A DNA stretch of 47,345 nt from an uncultured Agathobacter sp. (GTDB taxonomy: Bacteria > Bacillota > Clostridia > Lachnospirales > Lachnospiraceae): assembly GCA_910587655.1 (NCBI GenBank), contig CAJUND010000025.1, positions 1 to 47,345 of the forward strand, given 5' to 3'. A program made the position numbers and the translations under genes. Positions 15,393 through 23,736 of the stretch are shown here, in pieces. Each line of letters starts with the position of its first letter. The stretch's first letter is position 1. The notes beneath the pieces were generated by a model. That model was not told the origin of the DNA, did no database searches, and saw only the letters and a program-made list of their open reading frames with translations.

Positions 15393-16157
15393 TTACATCT
15401 TCCGGTCAATAATTTCCTTTGCCAGCTTGCGGTAGCTTTCAGAACCGGCAGACTTGGAATCATACATATTAATCGGTATTCCATAGGACGGCGCCTCTGC
15501 CAGACGGATATTCCTCGGAATCATGGTTTCATAAATTTTTGCATCCAGGTTTTCCTTAACATTTTCCACTACCTGGTTGGAAAGGTTTGTCCTCACATCA
15601 TACATGGTAAAGACAATTCCTTCTATCTGTAATGAAGAATTTAATCGTTCCTGCACAAGGTTAATCGTATGGATTAACTGGCTTAATCCTTCCAGTGCAT
15701 AGTATTCGCACTGAATCGGAACAAGAACCGTATCCGCTGTCGTCATTGCATTAACTGTCAGCATATTCAGGGACGGCGGACAGTCAATAATGATAAAATC
15801 AAAATCATCACGAATATAGTCTACCGCAGTCCTTAATATGTATTCCTTATCATTAATTCCCAGAAGCTCTATTTCCGCTCCCGCAAGATTTACATTTGAT
15901 GCAATAATTTTTAAATCATTTACCACGGTATTCTGCATACTTTCACGGATGGTACATTCGCTGAGTATCAGTTCATACACGGTATTCTCCAGCTCGCTTT
16001 TGTCAACACCGAGACCGCTTGTCATATTTCCCTGCGGATCCAGGTCAATTGCCAGAACCTTCTTTCCTGTTTCTGCAAGGCATGAAGCCAGATTAATTGC
16101 GGTAGTTGTCTTTCCAACTCCGCCTTTTTGATTTGCAATTGCAATAATTCTTCCCAT
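15393..16157 (-). CDS. parA: Chromosome-partitioning ATPase ParA / Soj
   Basis: A 254-residue MinD/ParA ATPase. The deviant Walker A KGGVGKTT is at about 10-17, Walker A' DLDPQGN at about 40-46, and the Walker B-type IIIDCPPSL at about 116-124. It should form ATP dimers on DNA and move or load with ParB on the chromosome, and in relatives it also tunes DnaA. I chose ATG 16157 (MGRIIAIANQKGG) because AGAGGAAC precedes it; an upstream ATG at 16211 adds a non-family leader. In many Firmicutes parA directly follows rsmG; here they are about 10.6 kb apart. Confidence 0.95.
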   Translation of the reverse strand: MGRIIAIANQKGGVGKTTTAINLASCLAETGKKVLAIDLDPQGNMTSGLGVDKSELENTVYELILSECTIRESMQNTVVNDLKIIASNVNLAGAEIELLGINDKEYILRTAVDYIRDDFDFIIIDCPPSLNMLTVNAMTTADTVLVPIQCEYYALEGLSQLIHTINLVQERLNSSLQIEGIVFTMYDVRTNLSNQVVENVKENLDAKIYETMIPRNIRLAEAPSYGIPINMYDSKSAGSESYRKLAKEIIDRKM

Positions 16158-16283
16158 AATTGTTCCTCTTTCTTTTATACTACCATGTTTCTGTTTATTA
16201 ATAAAGAACAAAGCAGACCAACCTGCCGGTTCCTCTTTCGCCTATATAAGACAATAGGCAATATGATGCAGGATGTCAACCAT

Positions 16284-16658
16284 CTATTTTGTTTTTATCA
16301 TCACTTCTTTTGTTGCAATCAGATTTACTCCTGTTCCGCCGGCGTTTTCCAGTATCACATCCCCTGTGTGGACCGGTGCATCAATCTTTAATTTTTTTAT
16401 GCAGTTCATAACATCCATAATTTTTTCCTTTGGAATATCTGTTTCTGTTTTTACGGATACTACCGGAATATTTCCGTTTTCCACACAGACCGTGCTTGTA
16501 ACAATGCGCGTTGGATGGGTAACCTCTGTTCGGGCATAAACCTCCCCCCGTCTGCAGGTATATCCGGAAATATCTGTAATTTTATCATGTTCCATCTCCA
16601 CCCGGATGCTGCACCCAAGGGGGCAGCCGATACAGGTAAGATTTTTTGTTTCTGCCAT
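16284..16658 (-). CDS. DUF1667 domain protein of a glycerol-3-phosphate dehydrogenase module
   Basis: A 124-residue protein starting with a cysteine cluster, C9-x2-C12-x3-C16 (CIGCPLGC), and a further C35. The cluster is likely to hold an iron-sulfur centre, as expected for DUF1667. It is the third gene of a leftward trio after a GlpA-like and a second flavoprotein, three bases past its neighbour. In such trios it may be the membrane-side or electron-transfer part in place of GlpC, though no membrane helix is seen. The C-terminal ends ENAGGTGVNLIATKEV. Confidence 0.85.
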   Translation of the reverse strand: MAETKNLTCIGCPLGCSIRVEMEHDKITDISGYTCRRGEVYARTEVTHPTRIVTSTVCVENGNIPVVSVKTETDIPKEKIMDVMNCIKKLKIDAPVHTGDVILENAGGTGVNLIATKEVMIKTK

Positions 16659-16661
16659 AAG

Positions 16662-17933
16662 TTATGTTTCCTCCACTTTTATAGTAATCTGTTCCAGTCC
16701 CGGAATTTCTTCCAGAATTTTTTTTGACAGTCTGACTTCTTCCATCTCACCGGGTGCAGCAATCTGTTTTTTCTTATGCAGAATCCTTTTTTCACCGACA
16801 TATACGGAAATATAACAGTTTCTGTAAACATTGCCCACACGGAAACGGACGGTCAGTTCATCAGGCATCCTGCTTATATGAATTTTTTCCGGTACTGTGT
16901 ACCTGACGCCGTTTTCAGGGAGAATTACAATTTCTTTTCCTGCATCTGTATGATTTCCACCGCTTTTTACATATTCCGCCGCATATTTTCCTGCCATTGC
17001 AGCTTCCTGTGAAACAAAGTCAACAAGGTCATGCACATGAAGAACATTTCCGCAGGCAAAAACCCCTTCCACATTTGTCTCCAGACATTCATTTACAACA
17101 GGACCGTTTGTTACAGCCCCTGTCTCAATTCCCATTCCAAGGGATAATTCATTTTCCGGGATGAGTCCGCAGGAAAGTAAAAGCGTGTCACACGTATATT
17201 CCTCTTCTGTACCGGCTATCGGTTTTCCATGACTGTCCACCTCAGCAAGTACAACACTTTCCAGCCGTTTTTGTCCCCTGATGTCAACCACTGTATGGCT
17301 GAGTTTCAGCGGAATCCCGAAATCATCCAGGCACTGCACAATATTCCGCTTTAAACCTCCTGAATAGGGCATTAATTCAGCAACGACTTTTACTCTTGCC
17401 CCTTCCAGTGTCATGCGCCTTGCCATAATCAGACCAATATCCCCGGAACCAAGAATAACAACTTCCCGTCCCGGCAGAATACCTTCTATATTGATGAGCC
17501 GCTGCGCGGTTCCCGCAGAGTAAATTCCGGCAGGACGGCAGCCCGGAATATTCAGTGCTCCCCTGGGACGTTCCCTGCATCCCATAGCAAGAACCACAGC
17601 CTCTGCCTTTATCTCAAACAGTCCGTCCGTGCGGTTCATGGCTGTTACTACTTTTGAACTGGAAATATCCATAACCGTGGTATCCAGCTTATATGCAACG
17701 CCCAGTTCTTCTGCCTGGTCAATAAACCGCTGCGCATATTCGGGTCCGGTCAGTTCTTCTTTAAATGTATGTAAACCAAATCCATTATGAATACACTGGT
17801 TTAAAATTCCGCCAAGCTGATGGTCGCGTTCCAGAACCAGAATATTTTCTATTCCGTTCTTTTTTGCGGAAACCGCAGCAGCCAGTCCGGCAGGACCTCC
17901 GCCAATAATTACGATATCTACTGAGGAATACAT
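16662..17933 (-). CDS. FAD/NAD(P)-dependent oxidoreductase, GlpA partner
   Basis: A 423-residue flavoprotein of the pyridine-nucleotide-disulfide type. An FAD-binding Rossmann motif (IIGGGPAGLAAA, about 9-20) is followed by an NAD(P) motif (ILGSGDIGLIMARRM, about 157-171) and the later FAD motif EGVFACGN (about 289-296). It lacks a redox-active CxxC like that of thioredoxin reductase in the usual place, although MGCRERPRG near 116-124 is a family hallmark. It overlaps the upstream gene by 16 bases and probably passes electrons between the G3P-oxidising subunit and NAD(P) or another acceptor. Confidence 0.85.
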   Translation of the reverse strand: MYSSVDIVIIGGGPAGLAAAVSAKKNGIENILVLERDHQLGGILNQCIHNGFGLHTFKEELTGPEYAQRFIDQAEELGVAYKLDTTVMDISSSKVVTAMNRTDGLFEIKAEAVVLAMGCRERPRGALNIPGCRPAGIYSAGTAQRLINIEGILPGREVVILGSGDIGLIMARRMTLEGARVKVVAELMPYSGGLKRNIVQCLDDFGIPLKLSHTVVDIRGQKRLESVVLAEVDSHGKPIAGTEEEYTCDTLLLSCGLIPENELSLGMGIETGAVTNGPVVNECLETNVEGVFACGNVLHVHDLVDFVSQEAAMAGKYAAEYVKSGGNHTDAGKEIVILPENGVRYTVPEKIHISRMPDELTVRFRVGNVYRNCYISVYVGEKRILHKKKQIAAPGEMEEVRLSKKILEEIPGLEQITIKVEET

Positions 17934-19381
17934 GTTTCATCCTCCTGTGTACTTTCTTTACTGTATCCGCAGACCATATTGGAACAGCCCCCGCTTTTAG
18001 TCACGGCAGACTGCGGAATCTGACGTTCCCTGGCGATGATTTCCATTGTTTTCGGAGTACAGAAACCTGCCTGGCATCTTCCCATTCCGGCACGTGTCCG
18101 GCGTTTTACCCCGTCCATGGATTTCGCGGGAAGGATGCGCGTAAGTGCATCTGTAATTTCTCCCTCGCTAATCATTTCACAGCGGCAAACAATGTTGCCA
18201 TACTCCGGTTTTTCCCTGATTAATGCGGCATATTCATCTTTTGACAGCTTCTTTGGATTCAGAATCCCTTTCCGCGTACTTTTAAACGCCGGGTTGAGGT
18301 CAGGTTTTAATAATCCTGATATAATTTCTGACACCCGGATTCCGATTGCCGGAGCGCTGGTAAGTCCCGGTGATTCGATTCCTGCGGCATCAACAAAACA
18401 CGGAGCGTCTTCTGCCTCACCAATAATAAATTCGTGTTCGTCCTCATGGGCACGGTTTCCGCTGAATGATGTGATTACCCTGCGCAGCGGAAGGGACGGT
18501 ACGGATTTTAAAGCCGACTTATTTACCTTTTCAAGTCCATCCGCTGTCGTATGAACCGCATCCTTATCTTCATAATCATCTGCGGTCGGTCCAATTAAAA
18601 TATTGCCATGAACGGTCGGCGTAACCAGCACACCTTTTCCGTATTCATCCGGCAGCTGGAAAATTGTCCTGGAAACAACAGATTCCATTTTATCCAGCAG
18701 ACAGTATTCCCCGCGCCTTGGTACGATATGAATTTTATGGCTGCTTACCATATTATGAAATTCATCTGCATATACCCCCGCAGCGTTTACGATACATCTT
18801 GTCTCTATGACTGTATCATTTTCATCTGTGAGCAGGTATCCTGATTTTGTACGGGAAATATTTTTAATTTTTGTATCAAACCGAAATTCAACACCATTCT
18901 CTGCCGCATTTTCTGCCATGGCAATATTCATGCCGAACGGACAGACAATTCCGGAAGACGGTGCATGGATTGCTGCAATTGCCTGATCTGATACATTTGG
19001 TTCCATGGCATGAAGTTCGGCTTTATTTAGAATACAAAGATCCGGTACTTTATTTTCCAGTCCCTGCCGGTACAAATCATCCAGCCTTGGTAAATCCTTT
19101 TCTGAAAAACAGAGAATCAGCGAACCGGTTCGTTGAAACTCAAAATCTAGTTCTTTGGAAAGAGGTTCCATTAACCTGTTTCCAAGAAGATTCATTTCAG
19201 CCATAAGAGAACCCGGCGTGCAGTCAATTCCGGAATGTACGATTCCACTGTTCGCCTTGGAAGTTCCGCAGCAGACGTCCTCCTCTTTTTCCACCACACA
19301 TATATTTAGTTTATAACGCGATAATTCCCTTGCGCTGGCACATCCTGTTACTCCGGCGCCGATGATTACTACATCATACAT
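17918..19381 (-). CDS. Glycerol-3-phosphate dehydrogenase-like flavoprotein with BFD-type [2Fe-2S] domain
   Basis: A 487-residue protein. The DAO-type FAD domain starts IIGAGVTGCASARELS (about 6-21), and a C-terminal BFD-like domain has four cysteines in IVCRCEM and GMGRCQAGFC. This matches anaerobic GlpA-type dehydrogenases, which oxidise sn-glycerol 3-phosphate to dihydroxyacetone phosphate. I chose ATG 19381 (MYDVVIIGAG) after GGAGATAAGA; an upstream ATG would add 36 residues that do not fit. It heads a compact trio with another flavoprotein and DUF1667. No glycerol kinase or facilitator gene is next to it, so the source of the substrate is not shown. Lactate or another 2-hydroxy acid is a less likely alternative. 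Confidence 0.85.
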   Translation of the reverse strand: MYDVVIIGAGVTGCASARELSRYKLNICVVEKEEDVCCGTSKANSGIVHSGIDCTPGSLMAEMNLLGNRLMEPLSKELDFEFQRTGSLILCFSEKDLPRLDDLYRQGLENKVPDLCILNKAELHAMEPNVSDQAIAAIHAPSSGIVCPFGMNIAMAENAAENGVEFRFDTKIKNISRTKSGYLLTDENDTVIETRCIVNAAGVYADEFHNMVSSHKIHIVPRRGEYCLLDKMESVVSRTIFQLPDEYGKGVLVTPTVHGNILIGPTADDYEDKDAVHTTADGLEKVNKSALKSVPSLPLRRVITSFSGNRAHEDEHEFIIGEAEDAPCFVDAAGIESPGLTSAPAIGIRVSEIISGLLKPDLNPAFKSTRKGILNPKKLSKDEYAALIREKPEYGNIVCRCEMISEGEITDALTRILPAKSMDGVKRRTRAGMGRCQAGFCTPKTMEIIARERQIPQSAVTKSGGCSNMVCGYSKESTQEDETCIPQ

Positions 19382-19541
19382 TCTTATCTCCTGTTTTATG
19401 TTTAATATCTGATACACTGATATATACTTATCACAATTATTTTTAAACGACCATTCATTTATTATTACATTTTTAAATGATTGTAGCATGGGAAACTGAC
19501 AGAATCAACAAAAACATTTTTTATTCCATGCAGTTACTTAT

Positions 19542-19569
19542 TTGTAATTTTCTGTAAGTATGGTATACT
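19542..19569 (+). promoter_or_regulatory. Promoter of the SCP2-domain gene
   Basis: A -35-like TTGTAA (19542-19547), 16-bp spacer and -10 TATACT (19564-19569), about 50 bp before the ATG. Confidence 0.55.
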
Positions 19570-19618
19570 TATTAATAGTACAAACATTTAATATTTCATT
19601 CAGGAAGGAGAACTGAAT

Positions 19619-19948
19619 ATGACTTTTGAACTTGTTTTTTCCCAGATTAAAAAAGCGTTAAAGGATGCAGACCCAGGTGTAATCGATGGCAAACTGGCAA
19701 TTCAGATTACCCTTACCGGTTTAGGCGGGGGTACATTTTATATCGAAGTATTAAACGGACGGCTTTCTGTTGAACCTTACGATTATCACGACAGGGACGC
19801 TGCCCTGACAATTTCCGTCGGAGACTTCAAAAAGCTGGCAGATAAAAAACTGGACCCGGTAGAAGCTTTCAATTCCGGAAAACTGTTAGTCGACGGAAAT
19901 ATCGAAAAAGCACTGGAGCTGATAAAGCTGCTGGAAACAAGAAAATAA
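19619..19948 (+). CDS. SCP2 sterol-binding domain protein
   Basis: A 109-residue protein consisting of one SCP2 domain. LAIQITLTGLGGGTFYIEVLNGRLSVEP forms the first strands, and ALTISVGDFKKLADKKLDPVEAFNSGKLLVDGN is the characteristic second half. Family members bind lipids or fatty acids in a hydrophobic pocket; the ligand in anaerobic bacteria is unknown. It has a strong AGGAAGGAGAAC site, its own promoter and its own terminator, so it is a single-gene unit. It runs rightward, against most neighbours and thus toward the fork coming from oriC. Confidence 0.85.
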   Translation: MTFELVFSQIKKALKDADPGVIDGKLAIQITLTGLGGGTFYIEVLNGRLSVEPYDYHDRDAALTISVGDFKKLADKKLDPVEAFNSGKLLVDGNIEKALELIKLLETRK

Positions 19949-19966
19949 TTTTTCATAACAGTCAGG

Positions 19967-20012
19967 TCATCATCTGCCGTAAAAATTTTATCGAGCAGGT
20001 GATGATTTTTTT
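19967..20012 (+). terminator. Terminator of the SCP2-domain gene
   Basis: TCATCATCTGC (19967-19977) pairs with GCAGGTGATGA (19995-20005) with one G-T pair, followed by seven T. Confidence 0.9.
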
Positions 20013-20018
20013 ATAAAA

Positions 20019-20414
20019 TTACTCATTGTATTTCTTCTGATTATTAAATGACCTCTCTGTCAGACCTAATAATATGCATCCGATTCCATAACAAAGAATA
20101 TCCTTTACATCAAAAGTGGAACCAATCAGGATACGTAAAAATGTATTGTGTTCCAGTCCAAGTACTGATACTATATCAAAATACTGTAAACATTCTACAA
20201 CCACTGCAAATATAAAAACTATCATCGGCAGCCAGCTGAATTTTTCCGGCATAATAATTCTGACAAAACAGTAAATTACAATTACAACGAGTACATCCCC
20301 GACATATGGACGGATAAAACTGTCGTGTACAAATACCGCAATTAAAAACTCTATAACCAGAAATAAAATAAATGCAATGGCATATCCTGCTCTCCGTTTT
20401 ATCTTACATTTCAT
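20019..20414 (-). CDS. DUF2809 family membrane protein
   Basis: A 131-residue protein with about four membrane helices (roughly 9-28, 33-52, 58-77 and 100-118). The motifs VVVIVIYCFVRI, VVECLQYFDIVSVLGL and GSTFDVKDILCYGIGC are those of DUF2809, of unknown function. I chose the ATG at 20414, which shares its A with the stop codon of the exonuclease gene (TAATG), giving tight coupling; an ATG 27 bases earlier is possible. Gene order with ExoIII is not a known functional link. Confidence 0.8.
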   Translation of the reverse strand: MKCKIKRRAGYAIAFILFLVIEFLIAVFVHDSFIRPYVGDVLVVIVIYCFVRIIMPEKFSWLPMIVFIFAVVVECLQYFDIVSVLGLEHNTFLRILIGSTFDVKDILCYGIGCILLGLTERSFNNQKKYNE

Positions 20415-21166
20415 TATTTTAACTGCAGCTCCACCGGACAATGGTCCGAACCCATAATTTCTGTATGGATTTTTGCATCTTCCATCTGTTCCTTCATGTT
20501 CTCTGAAACCAGAAAATAATCAATACGCCATCCTGCATTTTTCATTCTTGCCTGGAAACGGTAAGACCACCAGCTGTAGATACCTTCTGCATCCGGATAA
20601 AAATACCGGAAACTGTCGATAAATCCGCTTTCCAGAAGTTTGGTCATCTTCCCCCGTTCCTCGTCCGTAAATCCCGCATTATTATGATTTGTCTTTGGAT
20701 TTTTTAAATCAATTTCACTGTGTGCTACGTTCATGTCCCCACAGACAATTACTCCCTTTTTTTCTTTCAGGGATAATAGGTATTCCCGGAATGCATCCTC
20801 CCATTCCATACGGTAACTGAGTCTCTTTAATTCGTTCTGCGAATTTGGAGTATAAACCGTTACAATAAAGAAATTTTCAAATTCCAGTGTTATCACACGG
20901 CCCTCATGATCATGTTCCTCGATATCAATTCCGTTATTTACACTAAGAGGTTCTGTCTTTGTAAAAACTGCCGTTCCGGAATATCCTTTCTTCTCTGCAT
21001 AATTCCAGTACTGAAAGTATCCTGGTAAATCCAGCTGTATCTGTCCCTCCTGAAGTTTTGTTTCCTGCACGCAGAATATATCCGCATCCAGTTTTTCAAA
21101 ATCCTCCATAAAATTTTTCTGCACACAGGCACGCAGACCATTTACATTCCATGATATCAGTTTCAT
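20414..21166 (-). CDS. xth: Exodeoxyribonuclease III
   Basis: A 250-residue AP endonuclease/3'-5' exonuclease of base-excision repair. The EEP-fold active-site motifs are in order: ISWNVNGLRA at 3-12, CVQETKLQEGQ with the metal Glu near 37, GDMNVAHSEIDL with Asp/Asn near 145-150, and the terminal GSDHCPVELQL with the Asp-His pair. The length is that of ExoA/ExoIII. The start at 21166 gives the standard N-terminus; an ATG three codons earlier with a GGAG site is equally possible. A parS-like sequence lies just upstream, at 21197-21212. Confidence 0.95.
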   Translation of the reverse strand: MKLISWNVNGLRACVQKNFMEDFEKLDADIFCVQETKLQEGQIQLDLPGYFQYWNYAEKKGYSGTAVFTKTEPLSVNNGIDIEEHDHEGRVITLEFENFFIVTVYTPNSQNELKRLSYRMEWEDAFREYLLSLKEKKGVIVCGDMNVAHSEIDLKNPKTNHNNAGFTDEERGKMTKLLESGFIDSFRYFYPDAEGIYSWWSYRFQARMKNAGWRIDYFLVSENMKEQMEDAKIHTEIMGSDHCPVELQLK

Positions 21167-21196
21167 TGCTTTCATTCCTTTCACTCCATGAAACGG

Positions 21197-21212
21197 AGTT
21201 TTATGTGAAACA
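21197..21212. promoter_or_regulatory. Degenerate parS-like site
   Basis: It matches the Firmicutes parS consensus TGTTTCACGTGAAACA at 13 of 16 positions, with one perfect half (GTGAAACA). It lies between the ExoIII gene and the unknown gene to its right. Confidence 0.35.
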
Positions 21213-21269
21213 TATTTCAACACCTGACTTATATTATACCCGCTTCATAAATTCAAAGTCAAATACAAA

Positions 21270-22307
21270 TCATGGTTCCAGATTAATATGTATATCTTCT
21301 TTTGGTTTCACGCGAAACACAATTTCATAATCCCGCACTTCCGTCGGTTCAAAGAATAACGGTGAATTTATCCTCTTTTCATAATAGGTGGACTTGCGGA
21401 TTTTCCCTGCAAGGAAAATGGAAGTCGGACCATCTGCCCCGCCAATAACTGAAATACCGGCTGCCGCATCATCACCTGCTATCAGTTCAGGAGCATCCCC
21501 CTTTACCCGTGAACGGATAAAATATTCTTCTGATGGAAGCTTCGGTATGATTTTGTACCCGATAATTTCATAACAGGTTGGATAACGGAATCTGCCATCC
21601 ATTTTGTTTAACAGTTTTTCACTCATTTTCTTCTGTTCCGGTGTCCCGAATGTAATCATATATTCTTTGTGATTTACCGGATTCATGAATGAACAGTATT
21701 CTTCCTTCTGCTCATATTCTAAATGAAATACCTCGCCAACCCTGTTGACGCGTCCGGCTTCCATTGTGAGTTCAATATCTGACAGCGAATATTCCCGTTT
21801 TCTTCTCCAGCCTTTGTTCCACGTGAAACTCCACCGGAAAATTACATACCCCATATCAGGATTCATTCCATATTCCCTGATTATTTCTTCTGCTTTCGGA
21901 TCATTTGGACATGCCCCCTCATTTTCTGAAAAAACAGAAACCGGATAATAACAGATGGAACTCCCCCTGCGTGATATCAGTTTTCTTCCATGTAAATACA
22001 TTTTTGGAGTAATGTCACATACACCTGGATTTTCCTCCTGCAGCTGTTCAAATAATTCTTCCGGAATTTCAATCTCACCATCTTCATACTGGGATATTTC
22101 CTTTTCCCATTTTTTCTGAAACTCCTGCAGTTCACCAGGATTGATTTCCTTGCAGAAATCCATGGTTAATCCTTCTTTAAATTCATAAATGGAAAGAATA
22201 TTCCACCTGTCATTATCCCACAGAAACAGTTTGTTTACTGGTATTTCCTTTTCCGGTTTCTTCTGATTCTCGCTGTTTCCAAAAAATCCCTCAAAATATA
22301 CGTCCAT
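21270..22307 (-). CDS. Unknown protein carrying an ISVIGGADGPTSIFLAGK motif
   Basis: A 345-residue protein that I do not recognise overall. It is acidic with a Trp/Tyr-rich middle (about 150-240) and no membrane helices or signal peptide. Residues about 285-302 read GISVIGGADGPTSIFLAGK, very like the conserved GGADGP motif of the membrane beta subunit of sodium-pumping decarboxylases, yet the rest of that 11-helix protein is absent. Automated tools may therefore mislabel it as such a subunit. The last 40 residues (EIVFRVKPKEDIHINLEP) look like a beta domain. The start ATG follows GGAAAGATT. Two parS-like sequences lie inside the gene. Confidence 0.6.
   Translation of the reverse strand: MDVYFEGFFGNSENQKKPEKEIPVNKLFLWDNDRWNILSIYEFKEGLTMDFCKEINPGELQEFQKKWEKEISQYEDGEIEIPEELFEQLQEENPGVCDITPKMYLHGRKLISRRGSSICYYPVSVFSENEGACPNDPKAEEIIREYGMNPDMGYVIFRWSFTWNKGWRRKREYSLSDIELTMEAGRVNRVGEVFHLEYEQKEEYCSFMNPVNHKEYMITFGTPEQKKMSEKLLNKMDGRFRYPTCYEIIGYKIIPKLPSEEYFIRSRVKGDAPELIAGDDAAAGISVIGGADGPTSIFLAGKIRKSTYYEKRINSPLFFEPTEVRDYEIVFRVKPKEDIHINLEP
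21304..21319. promoter_or_regulatory. Degenerate parS-like site in coding sequence
   Basis: GGTTTCACGCGAAACA, 14 of 16 matches to parS, within the 3' end of the unknown gene. Confidence 0.45.
21815..21830. promoter_or_regulatory. Degenerate parS-like site in coding sequence
   Basis: TGTTCCACGTGAAACT, 14 of 16 matches including the full central CACGTGAAAC, inside the unknown gene. Confidence 0.5.
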
Positions 22308-22420
22308 AATCTTTCCTTCCGATACGTATTCTCAGCTGTTTTTATAATAACTTCTGTCTGGTTTTTAACATTCAGGCAGATATCTGTTACACTGGTTTTT
22401 CTAAAAAACCATAATTAACT

Positions 22421-22436
22421 TGTTTCACGGGAAACA
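22421..22436. promoter_or_regulatory. parS: Near-perfect parS site
   Basis: TGTTTCACGGGAAACA has a single mismatch (T to G in the second half) from the consensus. It lies between the NUDIX gene and the unknown gene. Confidence 0.75.
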
Positions 22437-22446
22437 TTACTCAAAA

Positions 22447-22956
22447 TCACAACATATCATTTACCGCCTTTTGAACAAGCTGCCAGGCAATACTACCTTT
22501 TTTAAGTTTCTCCGGTGCATCTTTCACTGAAACCCATTCCGCAGAATCCACTTCAGAAGATAAAGTAAAGTCCGCCTTTTTTACGCATGCCATATATCCA
22601 ATCATCAGCATTTCTTTTTTGTCATAAGGAAAAGTCTTTATAAACTGCAGCTGTTCCACATCAAGTCCTAGTTCCTCTTTTACTTCCCGAATCACAGTTT
22701 CTTCGGCACTCTCTCCAATTTTCATCACACCTGCCACACAGACATAACTGGTTTTTGATACATAATCCTGACGCAGCAATGCAATTTCCTGATACTCATT
22801 AAATACTGCGCAGATTACCGAAGTGGTAAACATATCCCATAAAGGAACCTTACACTTCTCGCAGTATGGAATTCTCCCCTCATCACCAATTTCTTTTTTT
22901 ACTAACTTTGTGCCGCAATGCGGACAATATGTAAATCTCATATTTACTTTCTCCAT
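22447..22956 (-). CDS. NUDIX hydrolase with N-terminal zinc ribbon
   Basis: A 169-residue protein. A zinc ribbon of the form CPHC...CEKC occupies residues 11-35. The NUDIX domain follows, with its box G-x5-E-x7-REVKEELGLD (residues about 77-99), the metal-binding Glu residues being in REVKEE. Zinc-ribbon NUDIX proteins of this layout include NADH pyrophosphatase-like enzymes, but the substrate is not determined by the motif. The start is MEKVNMRFTYC; Met6 could also serve. It lies alone between parS sites, with a gene of unknown role upstream. Confidence 0.85.
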   Translation of the reverse strand: MEKVNMRFTYCPHCGTKLVKKEIGDEGRIPYCEKCKVPLWDMFTTSVICAVFNEYQEIALLRQDYVSKTSYVCVAGVMKIGESAEETVIREVKEELGLDVEQLQFIKTFPYDKKEMLMIGYMACVKKADFTLSSEVDSAEWVSVKDAPEKLKKGSIAWQLVQKAVNDML

Positions 22957-22978
22957 TTACACTATAACAACTATTGCA

Positions 22979-23323
22979 CTATTTTGATTCAATAATAAAA
23001 TCTCCATAATTCAATAAACAATGGTTGCCGTCCGGCTTTGTATATTCTTCCCAGTATGAAGTATCTTCTGTTTCATTATCAATCATAATTCGATAACTGC
23101 TAAATCCACCTCTGCTTTCAATAAAGGGTAAAGAAATAAAATTATATCTGTCAGCCTTATCAATCTGGAAATTCTGCAACAATGATAACCACCCCAGTGC
23201 TTTATCCAGTTGCTGCAGATTTTTCAGCTGTTCTTTGTGACCTTCCTTAAGTACAGAAACAATATACAGTCTTTCCTCTTCCAATTTTTTTATCGCATAA
23301 TCCATATCCCATTCTCCAGACAT
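22979..23323 (-). CDS. Hypothetical protein
   Basis: A 114-residue protein with no family that I recognise. Residues about 8-55 are a charged, amphipathic helical region (KKLEEERLYIVSVLKEGHKEQLKNLQQL), and the remainder is beta-like and Tyr/Trp-rich (SYWEEYTKPDGNHCLLNYGDF). It has no signal peptide or membrane helix. It ends 22 bp before the NUDIX gene in the same direction, and coding appears genuine from codon use and a continuous frame. Start choice is uncertain (Met1 or Met7). Confidence 0.5.
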   Translation of the reverse strand: MSGEWDMDYAIKKLEEERLYIVSVLKEGHKEQLKNLQQLDKALGWLSLLQNFQIDKADRYNFISLPFIESRGGFSSYRIMIDNETEDTSYWEEYTKPDGNHCLLNYGDFIIESK

Positions 23324-23591
23324 TTATACATCACTTATGATAAATTTATTTAAAAATTTAACTCTCTTAGAAAACTTGAAATAACTTCTTTTAGCAAGAA
23401 TCAAACCTTAAAAACAACAGAACTGTGGAGTATTTTCTTACAGCAATCGCTAATTATCTATAAAAACTCATCTGATTATTACCACCCAAAAATAAAAACA
23501 TTGTATTTTTATCAAAAATTCAACAGTACTATGATACATTTTTGCATTTAAAAAATATTTCTAACAGCATGTGAAACTAATTTTCAAAAAA

Positions 23592-23607
23592 TGTTTCACG
23601 TGAAACA
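23592..23607. promoter_or_regulatory. parS: parS centromere site, perfect
   Basis: TGTTTCACGTGAAACA, an exact 16-bp match to the Firmicutes parS palindrome bound by ParB/Spo0J. Confidence 0.95.
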
Positions 23608-23700
23608 TTAACTGTGTAACATCCAAAATCCTGTGTTTTATTTCATAGCAAAAAACAAAATATTGTACCCACAATCCATAAATCATACCGAAAAAGGGAA

Positions 23701-23716
23701 TGTTTCACGTGAAACA
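23701..23716. promoter_or_regulatory. parS: parS centromere site, perfect
   Basis: A second exact TGTTTCACGTGAAACA, 109 bp from the first, 21 bp from the end of the response-regulator gene. Confidence 0.95.
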
Positions 23717-23736
23717 TTCCCTGACATATTAGAAAA

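Larger units (their letters stand above)
23324..23736. other. AT-rich intergenic region carrying the parS centre
   Basis: A stretch of over 400 bp with no gene, very AT-rich, with two perfect parS sites near its right end. No promoter or other RNA gene was recognised with confidence. Confidence 0.6.

Noticed and set aside
21270..22307. Calling this gene a sodium-pump decarboxylase beta subunit.
   Set aside because: Only an 18-residue motif fits; there are no membrane helices.
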